Below, in pieces: positions 27,214 through 36,107 of a DNA stretch of 58,682 nucleotides (its first letter is position 1; each line of letters begins with the position of its first letter). The stretch lies in contig JAPKBL010000022.1 of assembly GCA_028823415.1 (NCBI GenBank), forward strand, positions 1 to 58,682, read 5' to 3'. Under the pieces are notes generated by a model. It ran no database searches and had not been told where the DNA came from. It saw nothing but the letters and a program-made list of their open reading frames with translations. A program made the translations under genes and the position numbers. The DNA is from Mariniblastus sp. (GTDB lineage Bacteria > Planctomycetota > Planctomycetia > Pirellulales > Pirellulaceae).

Positions 27214-27231
27214 GGAAGGCGGAGTGAACCT

Positions 27232-28260
27232 ATGACGCAAGACAAAAAGCCAACGCAAGAAACGGAGTGTTCTGTCGCCAATTCTGGCGCTGTCCATCGG
27301 GTGGTGGAAGTATTGAAAGCAGAGTCGGCTGCAATCTTGCGAACCGCCGAACGCGTGAATACTTCCATCGAAGAGGGGGTTGAGCATTTACTTCAATGTC
27401 GAGGTCGTGTGATTGTTTCGGGGATGGGGAAAATGGGCTGCATCGCGCGGAAAGCGGCGGCGACGTTTTGCAGTACGGGTACACCGGCCGTTTTCCTTCA
27501 TCCAAGTGAAGCGGTGCATGGAGATCTTGGAGTCGTTGCGGAAAGTGATGTTTTTCTTGCGCTCTCAAACAGCGGGGAAACTCGCGAGGTCATTCGCCTA
27601 TTGCCCCACATGGTGCGGCTTGGGATTCCGATGATTGGCTTGACAGGCAATCTTCGAAGCACGCTTGCCAAGCGTTGTCATGTTGTCATCGACACCGGGG
27701 TCGAAGCAGAGGCCGATTCGGTATCGTTGGCGCCGACAAGTAGCACGATCGTCGCGATGGCGATGTGTGATGCGTTGGCAATAGCGTTGATGGATCGCCG
27801 CGGATTTACGAAGGAGCAATTTGCTATTTTTCATCCGGCCGGCAATCTTGGTGGAAAGTTGCTAATCAAGGTCGCCGACATCATGCATGTGGATTCCACC
27901 ATTCCCGTTGTTTCACTCAACGACGCGACACTCAGAGATGCGGTCGGTGTCATTTCGGAAAAAGGATTAGGAGCTGTTTTTGTGGTCGCCGAATCAGAGG
28001 CGATCGTGGGCATCGTCACCGATGGTGATTTGAGGAGGCTCATTGATTCGAATTCAGCAGATTCGCTTGGGAATTCTTGGAATGAATCTGTGTCTGAGCA
28101 CATGTCAAAGGCTCCCAGAACAATCGACCGGACCGCGCTGGCTGCCGAGGCTTTACGGATTATGGAGAACCACGAGATTTCAATATTACCCGTCTGTGAT
28201 TCCGGAAAGCTAGTCGGTGTCGTCCATTTACATGATTTAATTCGTGCCGGTTTAGCTTGA
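27232..28260 (+). CDS. kdsD: Arabinose-5-phosphate isomerase (KdsD/KpsF)
   Basis: An SIS domain (about residues 50-185) carries VSGMGKMG, HPSEAVHGDLG and SNSGETREV, all typical of arabinose-5-phosphate isomerases. FHPAGNLGGKLL leads into two CBS domains (about 210-265 and 280-340). The enzyme converts ribulose-5-phosphate to arabinose-5-phosphate, the first step to Kdo for LPS or capsule. A GGAG site sits 7 nt before the ATG. It starts a run of eight same-strand genes for surface glycan assembly; the permease starts 7 nt after its stop, so they are almost certainly cotranscribed. Confidence 0.93.
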   Translation: MTQDKKPTQETECSVANSGAVHRVVEVLKAESAAILRTAERVNTSIEEGVEHLLQCRGRVIVSGMGKMGCIARKAAATFCSTGTPAVFLHPSEAVHGDLGVVAESDVFLALSNSGETREVIRLLPHMVRLGIPMIGLTGNLRSTLAKRCHVVIDTGVEAEADSVSLAPTSSTIVAMAMCDALAIALMDRRGFTKEQFAIFHPAGNLGGKLLIKVADIMHVDSTIPVVSLNDATLRDAVGVISEKGLGAVFVVAESEAIVGIVTDGDLRRLIDSNSADSLGNSWNESVSEHMSKAPRTIDRTALAAEALRIMENHEISILPVCDSGKLVGVVHLHDLIRAGLA

Positions 28261-28266
28261 GTTGAT

Positions 28267-29238
28267 ATGGAAGCCGAATTCGAAAAATCGAAAAATCCCG
28301 AGGAAGATGAGCGGCCAATCGAAGTGGCTCGCCGGGCGCCCGAGGTGTCCGAGGATGTGAATTCCGGCGCGGCTGATTCGTTCAGTCACCCACCGCGGGA
28401 CGTGATCATTTACTCGGCGCAATCTTCGATTCGAAATCCGGTGCAGTTGATTCGAGACATTTTCACCGATTTTTGGCTGGGGCGGGGATTAGCTTGGCGG
28501 TTGTTTCTAAGAAATATTCGTGGCCTTTATCGCCAGACGCTGTTAGGGTTGTTTTGGGCGTTTCTTCCACCGATTGCCAACACCGCCATTTGGATTTTTC
28601 TTAGGCAGGCTAATGTGTTTTCGATGGGCGATACGCAGGTGGATGGCACCGTCTATATACTGACGGGAATGATTTTATGGCAAGCATTCATTGATGCCTT
28701 CCAAATGCCATTAGCGATGCTCAATAAAAATCGAAATATGATTAGTAAGCTTAATTTTCCTCGTGAGGCTTTATTGCTCGTTGGTATCGGTGAGGTTGTG
28801 TTTGATCTACTGATCCGTTTGCTGCTCTTGATTCCAGCCTTTCTGATATTCCAAGTGCCGGTTCATACCAGTATCCTTTTTGCGCCAATTGCAATCTTAG
28901 GGTTAGTTTTGCTCGGCGCGGCGTTGGGCCTATTGCTGATGCCCATTGGTTCTCTTTATCAGGATGTTGGCCGATTTATTTCGATGGTGCTTCCATTTTG
29001 GATGATCATTACTCCAATTATTTATGTGCCGTTGACGTCATTTCCCGGTTCTTTATTGAATTGGGTCAATCCTGCGAGTCCGCTATTGTTACTGGCACGC
29101 GATTGGTTGTTACTTGGGACGACCAGCCATTTCACCACGGGGCTAATCTTTGGCGCAGCGGCGATACCGATGCTTTTGATCGCTCTGGTGGTCTATCGGA
29201 TATCGATTCCAGTTTTAATTGAACGCATGACGGCATAG
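28267..29238 (+). CDS. ABC-2 type polysaccharide export permease (Wzm-like)
   Basis: The 323-residue protein has a charged cytoplasmic N-terminus of about 75 residues, longer than usual, then about six membrane helices. The FLRNIRGLYRQTLLGLFWAF motif at the first helix is characteristic of the ABC-2 permeases that export O-antigen, capsule or teichoic acid precursors. It should work with the ATPase encoded 10 nt downstream to move a lipid-linked glycan across the inner membrane. Strong context: adjacent Wzt-like ATPase, sulfotransferases and glycosyltransferases. Confidence 0.9.
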   Translation: MEAEFEKSKNPEEDERPIEVARRAPEVSEDVNSGAADSFSHPPRDVIIYSAQSSIRNPVQLIRDIFTDFWLGRGLAWRLFLRNIRGLYRQTLLGLFWAFLPPIANTAIWIFLRQANVFSMGDTQVDGTVYILTGMILWQAFIDAFQMPLAMLNKNRNMISKLNFPREALLLVGIGEVVFDLLIRLLLLIPAFLIFQVPVHTSILFAPIAILGLVLLGAALGLLLMPIGSLYQDVGRFISMVLPFWMIITPIIYVPLTSFPGSLLNWVNPASPLLLLARDWLLLGTTSHFTTGLIFGAAAIPMLLIALVVYRISIPVLIERMTA

Positions 29239-29248
29239 GAGAGATTGA

Positions 29249-30505
29249 GTGAATTTATCTCGTTCGTCGTCCAGTGATCTTATTCTTGACGTAGATCAGG
29301 TTTGGAAAGTTTATTGCCGAAATCTTAAGCGGGCGATGTGGTATGGCCTGAAAGATGTAGGACGTGAGATGATCGGTGGCGGGCGTGATCGCAACCATCA
29401 CAATCTTCGCGCGGGAGAATTTTTCGCCGTCAGGGATGCTAGTTTTCAGATTCGTCGCGGCGAGTGTTTAGCGATGATCGGCCCCAATGGTGCCGGCAAA
29501 AGCACGATGCTGAAGATGATCAACGGACTGATCAAACCGGATTCCGGTTTGATTCAAATTTCGGGAAAAATCGGAGCCTTGATTGAATTGGGGACTGGTT
29601 TCAATCCTATTTTGTCAGGCCGGGAAAATATCTACATCAACGCTGCTGTGTTGGGAATGCCGAAGCGAGAAGTCGATGGGCTAATGGAGACGATTGTTGA
29701 GTTTGCAGAACTAGGCCACGTCATTAACGATCCCATCAAGACCTATAGCTCGGGCATGCGAGTACGACTTGGTTTTTCTATCGCCGCTAACCTGCGTCCT
29801 GAATTACTGCTGATGGATGAAGTATTGGCAGTTGGCGATGTCGGGTTTCGCATGAAGTGTTTCGCGCATCTAAATGAGCTGGTGAAGCAAGGAGTCTCGA
29901 TCGTTTTAGTGACTCATGCCGTTGGCATGCTGCAGCGAGTGGCGACGCGCTCGGTGGTGTTCGGAGAGGGTAAGATCGTACACGATGGTGATCTGGAAAC
30001 GGGTTGCACGATTTATGAGGAAATGCTCGGAGCCAGTGATCGGGTGCGTGCAAAACAGAAAGAAGAATCCGGTCGTGACGGAGAGATTGGCTCGGTCGAG
30101 GTTTGTAATGAAGCGATGGAGCCTCAGGCTGAATTTGAAACCGGGGAAACCGTTCGGTTGAGAATCCAAATAAATGCCAGAGCTAAAATCAAAGATGCGC
30201 GACTGATTGTCGCTCTGTGCTCGCCCGTGCACGGCGTATTGAACTCGGTTTCCACGCCATATCAGGGGATTCAATTCGACGTAGACCCGCCCGGACGAGT
30301 AATTACACTGGAATTTCCTAAAATTCCTTTTTTAATTGGCGCCTATCACTTCAATATTTCATTGTTTGGACCGGAAAAAGTCGATTTCTATCATCGTAGT
30401 TCGTTGCGAGGAGTTTTTCGGATAGTCGGACCTTCAACGGATGCCAACGGCTACGGTATAAATGGAATTACCAAGCTCCAACACAGCTGGAAAATCGATG
30501 GATAA
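29249..30505 (+). CDS. ABC transporter ATPase with glycan-binding C-terminus (Wzt-like)
   Basis: A GTG start with GGAGAG upstream follows the permease by 10 nt. The nucleotide-binding domain has Walker A GPNGAGKST (78-86), signature YSSGMRVRLGFS and Walker B LLLMDEVLAVGD. After about residue 260 a beta-sandwich domain (VRLRIQINARAKIKDARLIVA to HFNISLFGP) matches the Wzt C-terminal region, which in O-antigen exporters reads the modified end of the chain. This suggests the exported polymer carries a recognised terminal modification. The stop overlaps the start of the sulfotransferase gene by 8 nt. Confidence 0.92.
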   Translation: MNLSRSSSSDLILDVDQVWKVYCRNLKRAMWYGLKDVGREMIGGGRDRNHHNLRAGEFFAVRDASFQIRRGECLAMIGPNGAGKSTMLKMINGLIKPDSGLIQISGKIGALIELGTGFNPILSGRENIYINAAVLGMPKREVDGLMETIVEFAELGHVINDPIKTYSSGMRVRLGFSIAANLRPELLLMDEVLAVGDVGFRMKCFAHLNELVKQGVSIVLVTHAVGMLQRVATRSVVFGEGKIVHDGDLETGCTIYEEMLGASDRVRAKQKEESGRDGEIGSVEVCNEAMEPQAEFETGETVRLRIQINARAKIKDARLIVALCSPVHGVLNSVSTPYQGIQFDVDPPGRVITLEFPKIPFLIGAYHFNISLFGPEKVDFYHRSSLRGVFRIVGPSTDANGYGINGITKLQHSWKIDG

Positions 30506-31460
30506 ACCAGAAATACATTTTATAATTAGTGCGCCGCGAAGTGGTTCGACGTGGTTGACGACTGCGCTCAATGGGCATCCCGATGTTTTTGGAACTGAAC
30601 ATCGTCTATTCGGGAATTTTTGCGAAGTCTGGCAAAACAATGATGGTAGCTCGTCCCCCAGAATCACCTTTGATAAATATGCTGACGCCTTTGCCATGCA
30701 TTATTTTTATCAGTTCATGAACCGGGACCATGGATCTTTCGTCGAGGATTTCAAGAAGTCGTTCGTGAACTTTCTCTGTCATTTTGCCAGCGGTCGAACG
30801 GGCAAGAACGTTATCGTCGATAAGATCACACCCTATCCAGGGACCGCCGGATACGTGGTAGAAGAGATTCGACGACTATTCCCTGAGTCTAAAATTATTC
30901 ATCTCGTTCGCGACGGAAGAGACGTATTGACCAGTGGAACGTTTGACTGGTTACTGAAAGATGCGGAGGGAACGGATCGCCATGAGTTTTATTTCAATCC
31001 GATTCCGGGGATGAAATTAGAGAGATTTTTTGACGCGAAAGTCATCAAGAAGTGGGCCGAAAATTGGTGCGAAACGATTGATGTATTTTCGGGAGCAGAG
31101 CCGGACGTTTCTGTTACCTATGAACAGATGAAAAACGACATGCCGGGAACGCTGAGGAATGTTTTCTCTGGCATTGGTGTCGAAGTGACTGAACAGGTGG
31201 TTGAGCAATGTGTCGAGATTTCGACATTTGAGAAAATGTCAGGTCGCCCGCCGGGTCAGGAGGATCCGACTGCCAAGGCGAGAAAGGGAATCGTCGGTGA
31301 TTGGCGAAATTATTTTACTTTGATTGACGGCGAGCTATTTGACGCGTTTGCCGGCGAGCAGCTAAAGAAAATGGGCTACGAACCGGACTGCGATTGGATT
31401 AAATCATTACCCGCCAAGTTAGAAATGATTCGAGAACCCGGTGTTGATCATACGATTTAA
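30498..31460 (+). CDS. Sulfotransferase family protein
   Basis: ATG 30498 overlaps the ATPase stop by 8 nt, which fits translational coupling better than ATG 30462. The 5' PAPS loop is SAPRSGSTWL (11-20) and the 3'-phosphate site is IIHLVRDGRDV. Together they define a PAPS-dependent sulfotransferase of the broad Sulfotransfer_1/3 class. It is expected to move sulfate to a hydroxyl or amine of the glycan made by this locus, on the cytoplasmic side before export. The exact acceptor cannot be told. Confidence 0.9.
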   Translation: MDKPEIHFIISAPRSGSTWLTTALNGHPDVFGTEHRLFGNFCEVWQNNDGSSSPRITFDKYADAFAMHYFYQFMNRDHGSFVEDFKKSFVNFLCHFASGRTGKNVIVDKITPYPGTAGYVVEEIRRLFPESKIIHLVRDGRDVLTSGTFDWLLKDAEGTDRHEFYFNPIPGMKLERFFDAKVIKKWAENWCETIDVFSGAEPDVSVTYEQMKNDMPGTLRNVFSGIGVEVTEQVVEQCVEISTFEKMSGRPPGQEDPTAKARKGIVGDWRNYFTLIDGELFDAFAGEQLKKMGYEPDCDWIKSLPAKLEMIREPGVDHTI

Positions 31461-31568
31461 GAGTCGAGAGTTACGTGGCCGTTCATTGGCCGTGACCAAT
31501 GGGCAAAGGAGAGGGGTAGTTCGCGTACGGATGCACCCAGAGTCGCGAAGCTTTTCCAGGGGAACACA

Positions 31569-32900
31569 GTGTCGGATTTGAAAGCTTACATTCTTTGTCG
31601 ATTTGCTGAGACGAGTTCTATCTACACGTCGTGGATGTCTCAGTCGCCGCTTCCTGTCGTGGTCGTCGATGAATATCTACCAGATTGGCCGGTTCCCGCC
31701 GATGCGGGCATTCTGATTACGCATATGCATTACCGCTGGGAGGAACTGAATGCATTGCGTAAGGTGTTTGACGAGAATCAGATTCCGATTCTGATTCTTT
31801 CCGATGGAATTCTCGAATATCGAAATACATGGGAACATCCTGATTTAGTGGATGGATCGCTTTTTCAACCAGTGTTTGGGCATAAGCTGGCGTGTATTGG
31901 AAACGGCCAAGCGAGAGTGATTGAATCATGGGGAAATACCGGGAAGTGTGAAGTCGTCGGCTTGCCGCGGTTGGATCAAGTGAGCCAGTCGGGTGAGGAT
32001 GATTCTCGGTCAGCCGATCGATTCCGGCTCTTGGTTGCGACAGCGAGCACACCCGCTTTTGATGATTCGCAACGCAAAACAGTCCTTCAGTCTGTTCAGG
32101 CAATTAAGGATTGGAGTGATCAGAACCCGGTTTTTTCTGGCCGCCGCTTGGAATTGGTTTGGCGACTGAGTGACGGTCTTGAGTCGCAATTGGGTGTTGG
32201 AGACGATGTTGCTATCGAGGATCGGGAACCCTTATCTCAAGTTTTGGATTCGGTAGATGCGGTGTTGACGACGCCTTCCACGATTTATCTTGAAAGCGTA
32301 CTACGCAAGCTGCCGACAGCATGGTTGGATTTTCACAATTCACCGCAGTATATTTCTTCCGCTTGGACTATTAGCAGTTCAAATCAAATTGACTCTGTCG
32401 TGAGTGAGTTGGCCTCGCCGCCAAGCCACAAGATGATGTATCAAGATTTTGTGCTTCATGATCAATTGGCCAATCAGACGCCAGCGACTCCTCGGTTGCT
32501 AAAGTTGATTCGGGGCCTTGTCGATGCAGGTTGCGAAGCGCGAGAAAACGGGATTCCGATATGTTTGCCATCGAGGATTTTGACCGAGGAGCGTGAACAG
32601 GCTGACGCGGATGGTGAGGGAATCGATATCGCTGCGCTCTACCCCGGAAATGAGGTTTTTGAAAATAACGATCCCCAACGATTGCAGATCGAGTTGTCCG
32701 CTGCGATCAAACGGCTGGAGCAGTTGCCCTATGAATTGGCTGAGAAGAATAAATACATTGCAAAATTGATGCGGTCGTTGGATCGGTCACGCGCGCGAGT
32801 GGAGGACATGCACAATCGAGTTGTCGCGATTCGGAAGCGGTTTGGAGTCGAACCCGCGTTGCCACCGGTCGAGGGGAGAGGGTTGGTTGACGACGAATAA
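31569..32900 (+). CDS. GT-B-like protein of unknown function with coiled-coil tail
   Basis: A GTG start follows CCAGGGG by about 9 nt. The first 320 residues alternate helices and strands like a GT-B fold: ILITHMHYR, CEVVGLPRLDQ and TTPSTIYLESVLRKLPTAWLD. The last two resemble the nucleotide-sugar side of capsule-synthesis and CDP-glycerol transferase families (G-x-P-R-x-D and T-x-P-S-T-x-x-x-E). Residues about 375-430 form a charged coiled coil. I cannot name a family. In context it is probably a glycan-chain or modification transferase. It is separated from the flanking sulfotransferase genes by 108 and 135 nt. Confidence 0.6.
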   Translation: MSDLKAYILCRFAETSSIYTSWMSQSPLPVVVVDEYLPDWPVPADAGILITHMHYRWEELNALRKVFDENQIPILILSDGILEYRNTWEHPDLVDGSLFQPVFGHKLACIGNGQARVIESWGNTGKCEVVGLPRLDQVSQSGEDDSRSADRFRLLVATASTPAFDDSQRKTVLQSVQAIKDWSDQNPVFSGRRLELVWRLSDGLESQLGVGDDVAIEDREPLSQVLDSVDAVLTTPSTIYLESVLRKLPTAWLDFHNSPQYISSAWTISSSNQIDSVVSELASPPSHKMMYQDFVLHDQLANQTPATPRLLKLIRGLVDAGCEARENGIPICLPSRILTEEREQADADGEGIDIAALYPGNEVFENNDPQRLQIELSAAIKRLEQLPYELAEKNKYIAKLMRSLDRSRARVEDMHNRVVAIRKRFGVEPALPPVEGRGLVDDE

Positions 32901-33035
32901 GAGAGTGATTGGCGAAATAGCCTTGGTGAGGTCTGTGAGACGGTGCAAATGAACGCCGGTTGGCAGGAGGCGATGAGAGTTAGTAGTTTGGGGCGGTGCA
33001 GAATGCATCGTAATTTGAGACCGGAAGTTTAATTC

Positions 33036-33803
33036 ATGCGTCAATACGATCCGTCAAAACCTTTAATTTATACCCACATTCCAAAATGTGCGGGCAGTAG
33101 TGTCGTGCGTCTGCTAAGGCATTGGTTTGGCGACCAGTACCACAAGCTAAATCAAGATGAGCGTCGCGATATTATCCTTCCGAGGGTGGAGACGCAGGAT
33201 GCCAAGGGGAATTGGCTGGAAAATGTTCGATGTATTCACGGGCATTTTAATCACGGGCGCGGATATGGGCTTCCTTATTTTTATCCGGAGCTTGATCAAT
33301 ATTTTTCAATTCTTCGCGATCCCTTTGATCTTGCTGTTTCGATGTATTTTTTCGCGAAGGGACGTAGTCGTGCCGGACGTTTTTGGTTTCGAGGGGAAGC
33401 GGTTGATATTAGTAAGCAGTTTCCCAATGTGGAAAGTTATGTAAATTCGTATCCTTACTGGTTGTTCGATCATCTCCCACAGGATGTCACGTTAGAGAAC
33501 TACGAAGAGAAAATACGTTCTCGATTTATTTATATTGGCATTTTTGAAGACTTACAAACGACCATTGATAATTTGGGTCGCGTGCTGGGTAAAGCCTCAG
33601 CGTCTTTGCCTCACGTTAATGTCTCGACTTATGACGAACCCATTCCAGAACGTTTGCGAGAGGGTTTTTACGCGGACTATCCGCTTCTCAAAAAAGTATA
33701 TGATCTGGCGGTCGATACTTACCGATTGGAAGGTTACAGTTTCCCCGGAGAGGGCAGTCTGGCGATTCCGCCGGGACGCAGTGAAGTGAGTGAGCCTGGC
33801 TAA
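33036..33803 (+). CDS. Sulfotransferase of the heparan sulfate 2-O-type family
   Basis: YTHIPKCAGSSV (12-23) is the 5' PAPS loop of the Sulfotransfer_2/HS2ST-like family, clearly different from the PRSGST type two genes upstream. YFSILRDPFDLAVSMYFF (89-106) is the 3'-phosphate binding segment. The protein is soluble and 255 residues long, near the catalytic-domain length of the family without a membrane anchor. It is expected to sulfate a sugar residue of the surface glycan. Having two unrelated sulfotransferase types in one locus suggests sulfation at two different positions. GGAAG lies 10 nt before the ATG. Confidence 0.85.
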   Translation: MRQYDPSKPLIYTHIPKCAGSSVVRLLRHWFGDQYHKLNQDERRDIILPRVETQDAKGNWLENVRCIHGHFNHGRGYGLPYFYPELDQYFSILRDPFDLAVSMYFFAKGRSRAGRFWFRGEAVDISKQFPNVESYVNSYPYWLFDHLPQDVTLENYEEKIRSRFIYIGIFEDLQTTIDNLGRVLGKASASLPHVNVSTYDEPIPERLREGFYADYPLLKKVYDLAVDTYRLEGYSFPGEGSLAIPPGRSEVSEPG

Positions 33804-33932
33804 TGTTGACGGCGAGGCGATCACCTAATCAAATATGATGAAGAGCAATTCAAACGGATTTGATGAACTTATTCTGTTGTGTTGATAAACGGGTCAAGCT
33901 GGCAGTACGTCGTTTTTTTACTGGAGTATTTG

Positions 33933-35048
33933 GTGAAGTTTGGTTTTTATTCATGCATGAGTGGTATGCCCTGGGGAGGGAGTGAAGTTCTCTGGCAAAG
34001 AACTGCACGTCTACTTCAGCGCTCAGGGCATGAGATTGCAGTCAACTTTAAGTGGTGGCCTTATAAGGCACCGACATTGCAACATCTAGAAGATCACGGA
34101 GCTTCACTTTGGTTGCGAGACCCTCCGCCACCACCGCTATTGAAGCGAGTTTTTTCTTCGGACCCGAAAAAGAAATGTTGGCTTGACGTAGAAAAGCCTG
34201 ATGCCGTTTTGATCACGCTCGGTTACCACCCGGATGCGATCCCGATCGCAGATGAATGTTATCGACGAGGGATCCCTTATGGTATCAATATTCAATGCGC
34301 AAGTAATTCGTTTTTTATTCATGGCGATCGGTTGGAAGAATACCGACGATGGTATCGGAATGCCAAGACAGTTTATTTCGTGTCTGAAGAGAATCAGCTC
34401 AAGCTCGAAAACAATATCGCATTCAAACTCGACAACACTGAGATCATCGCGAACCCGTTCAATGTGAGTCACGACGCCAATCCGGCTTGGCCAAAAACCG
34501 ATTCAGAATTTCAGGTTGCTTTGGTGGGCCGGGTTCATTTTCAATCCAAAGGACAGGATATAATTGTCGATGTGATGCGGCAGCCGAAATGGCGAAAGCG
34601 GGCGTTGAAAGTAGTTTTCTATGGGCATGATCAAGGGAATAAGCTCCAGTTGCTTGAACTAATCAAGCTTCATGGTTTGGAGGAACAGTTGATATTTCAC
34701 GGGTTTTCGGACAGCGTGGAAGAGATTTGGGAAAACAACCATGCCTTGTTGCTTCCTTCCCGTTACGAAGGTGCACCGCTGGTGGTGATTGAGGCGATGT
34801 TGTGTAACCGGATTGCAATCACGACGGATATCGGACGGAATCGCGAACTGATGGATGACAATGAATCCGGTTTTGTTGCGATGGGGACATCGGTGGAATT
34901 GTTGGATGAAGCGCTCGAGCGCGCATGGCAAAAGCGTCATCAATGGCGCGAGATGGGTGTCTTAGCTGGAAAGCATATCCGAGAGCGTTATTCGGACGAT
35001 CCCGTTCGCGATTTTGCCGAAGCTCTCAAACTAATTCGTACTTCGTAA
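33933..35048 (+). CDS. Glycosyltransferase family 4
   Basis: GTG 33933 is preceded by GGAG with a 6-nt gap and starts directly at the first strand, so the upstream in-frame start at 33879 is unlikely. GMPWGGSEVLW is the N-terminal glycine-rich loop of retaining GT-B enzymes. The second domain has VALVGRVHFQSKGQD and the donor motif PSRYEGAPLVVIEAM with E-x7-E. The 371-residue enzyme should transfer a sugar from a nucleotide donor to the growing glycan. Donor and linkage are unknown. Confidence 0.9.
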   Translation: MKFGFYSCMSGMPWGGSEVLWQRTARLLQRSGHEIAVNFKWWPYKAPTLQHLEDHGASLWLRDPPPPPLLKRVFSSDPKKKCWLDVEKPDAVLITLGYHPDAIPIADECYRRGIPYGINIQCASNSFFIHGDRLEEYRRWYRNAKTVYFVSEENQLKLENNIAFKLDNTEIIANPFNVSHDANPAWPKTDSEFQVALVGRVHFQSKGQDIIVDVMRQPKWRKRALKVVFYGHDQGNKLQLLELIKLHGLEEQLIFHGFSDSVEEIWENNHALLLPSRYEGAPLVVIEAMLCNRIAITTDIGRNRELMDDNESGFVAMGTSVELLDEALERAWQKRHQWREMGVLAGKHIRERYSDDPVRDFAEALKLIRTS

Positions 35049-35131
35049 ATAGTTTGCGAAAGAAGTGGTGCCCGAAATGCTAAGTTTGGTTGGAATCAAT
35101 CGCGTGTTGATAGGGAAGTTGAGAATCTAGC

Positions 35132-36073
35132 ATGACCGGTCGTGTTGTTCGACATATTGACATTGCGATTTGTACCTGGAATCGTCGGGAGATGTTGGCC
35201 GGTGCTTTGGCAAGCCTTTGCCAAATGCGAATTCCAACGGGCGTGACGACAAAAATTATCGTTGTCGATAATAATTCAACTGACGGAACCTTCGAATTTC
35301 TCAAAGCATTCGCATCCACGGCGGCCGAGGCGATGCCAATTGAGATTCTAAAAGAATCTAAACAGGGGCATACAGTTTGCCGAAATCGGGCGATTGAATC
35401 TGCCAGGGGCGACCTCATTCTTTGGACTGATGATGATGTTATCGCGGCCGAGGACTGGCTTGAGCGGTATCTCTATTTTGTGAAGGACGACCCTGGGTCT
35501 TCATTTTGGGGGAGTGTTATCGAACCAAAATTTCCGACCGGGATGCCAAGGTGGATCGCTGAAAATTGGAATGAGCTAAAAGGTTGTTTTGCCGACCGAA
35601 ATTTGGGGACGGAGTCGGTTAGTTTCAATGCAGGCAAGCTTCCTTACGGTGCCAATTTTGGAATCTTGACCGAAGTCCAGAAGCAATATCCGTTTAATTC
35701 ATCACTCGGACGCCGGGGGCACGCAGTGATGGGGGAGGACGAATTCGATTTATTTCGGCGACTATTGATTGATGGTCATTCCGGGGCTTGGATACCCCAA
35801 GCTAAAATTTGGCACCAAATACCTTCGTCGCGTTCGAGTCCAGCTTATGTCTTTGACTACTTCGTCGGGCAGGGGCGAGCATTGGTGGCAAATGATCAGG
35901 CTTGGCATCGAGACGTTGAAAAAATGAAAGCGGAGTCTCGGTCGGAATTCTGTAAATACAAACTCAAGCGGATGTTCATGAATTCAAAGGTTTGGGTCAG
36001 CCATATGATTCGAAGCGGCCTTGCACGGGGGCAATGGGAGGCCATGTTAGATCTCGATGGCGACCAATTCTAG
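35132..36073 (+). CDS. Glycosyltransferase family 2
   Basis: A GT-A fold is clear: IAICTWNRREML at the start, VVDNNSTDGT, then the metal- and donor-binding WTDDDVI with Asp100-102. HAVMGEDEFDLFRR (about 205-220) is typical of the ED motif near the catalytic base. At 313 residues it is an inverting GT2 without membrane helices. It ends the glycan locus; the next gene, ftsH, converges after 34 nt. Confidence 0.92.
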   Translation: MTGRVVRHIDIAICTWNRREMLAGALASLCQMRIPTGVTTKIIVVDNNSTDGTFEFLKAFASTAAEAMPIEILKESKQGHTVCRNRAIESARGDLILWTDDDVIAAEDWLERYLYFVKDDPGSSFWGSVIEPKFPTGMPRWIAENWNELKGCFADRNLGTESVSFNAGKLPYGANFGILTEVQKQYPFNSSLGRRGHAVMGEDEFDLFRRLLIDGHSGAWIPQAKIWHQIPSSRSSPAYVFDYFVGQGRALVANDQAWHRDVEKMKAESRSEFCKYKLKRMFMNSKVWVSHMIRSGLARGQWEAMLDLDGDQF

Positions 36074-36107
36074 ATTTTTTGAGGTCAATCGGCGAGTCAG
36101 TCTCAAA

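Larger units (their letters stand above)
26463..27231. other. Long structured intergenic region, possible ncRNA
   Basis: No convincing gene in 769 nt. Several inverted repeats are visible: CGCC/GGCG around 26810-26826, a perfect 7-bp AATTCCC/GGGAATT pair (26866-26872 with 26887-26893), and the terminator at 26959-26992. The terminator points along the plus strand but is about 500 nt past the last plus-strand gene. This suggests an independent small transcript or an unusually long 3' UTR. A minus-strand frame (26737-26973) overlaps these structures and has only a TTG start; I do not accept it as a gene. Confidence 0.4.

Noticed and set aside
24946-36073. Glycan locus as a recently transferred island
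   Set aside because: Base composition looks like the neighbours and there is no mobile-element debris; transfer cannot be supported from this window alone.
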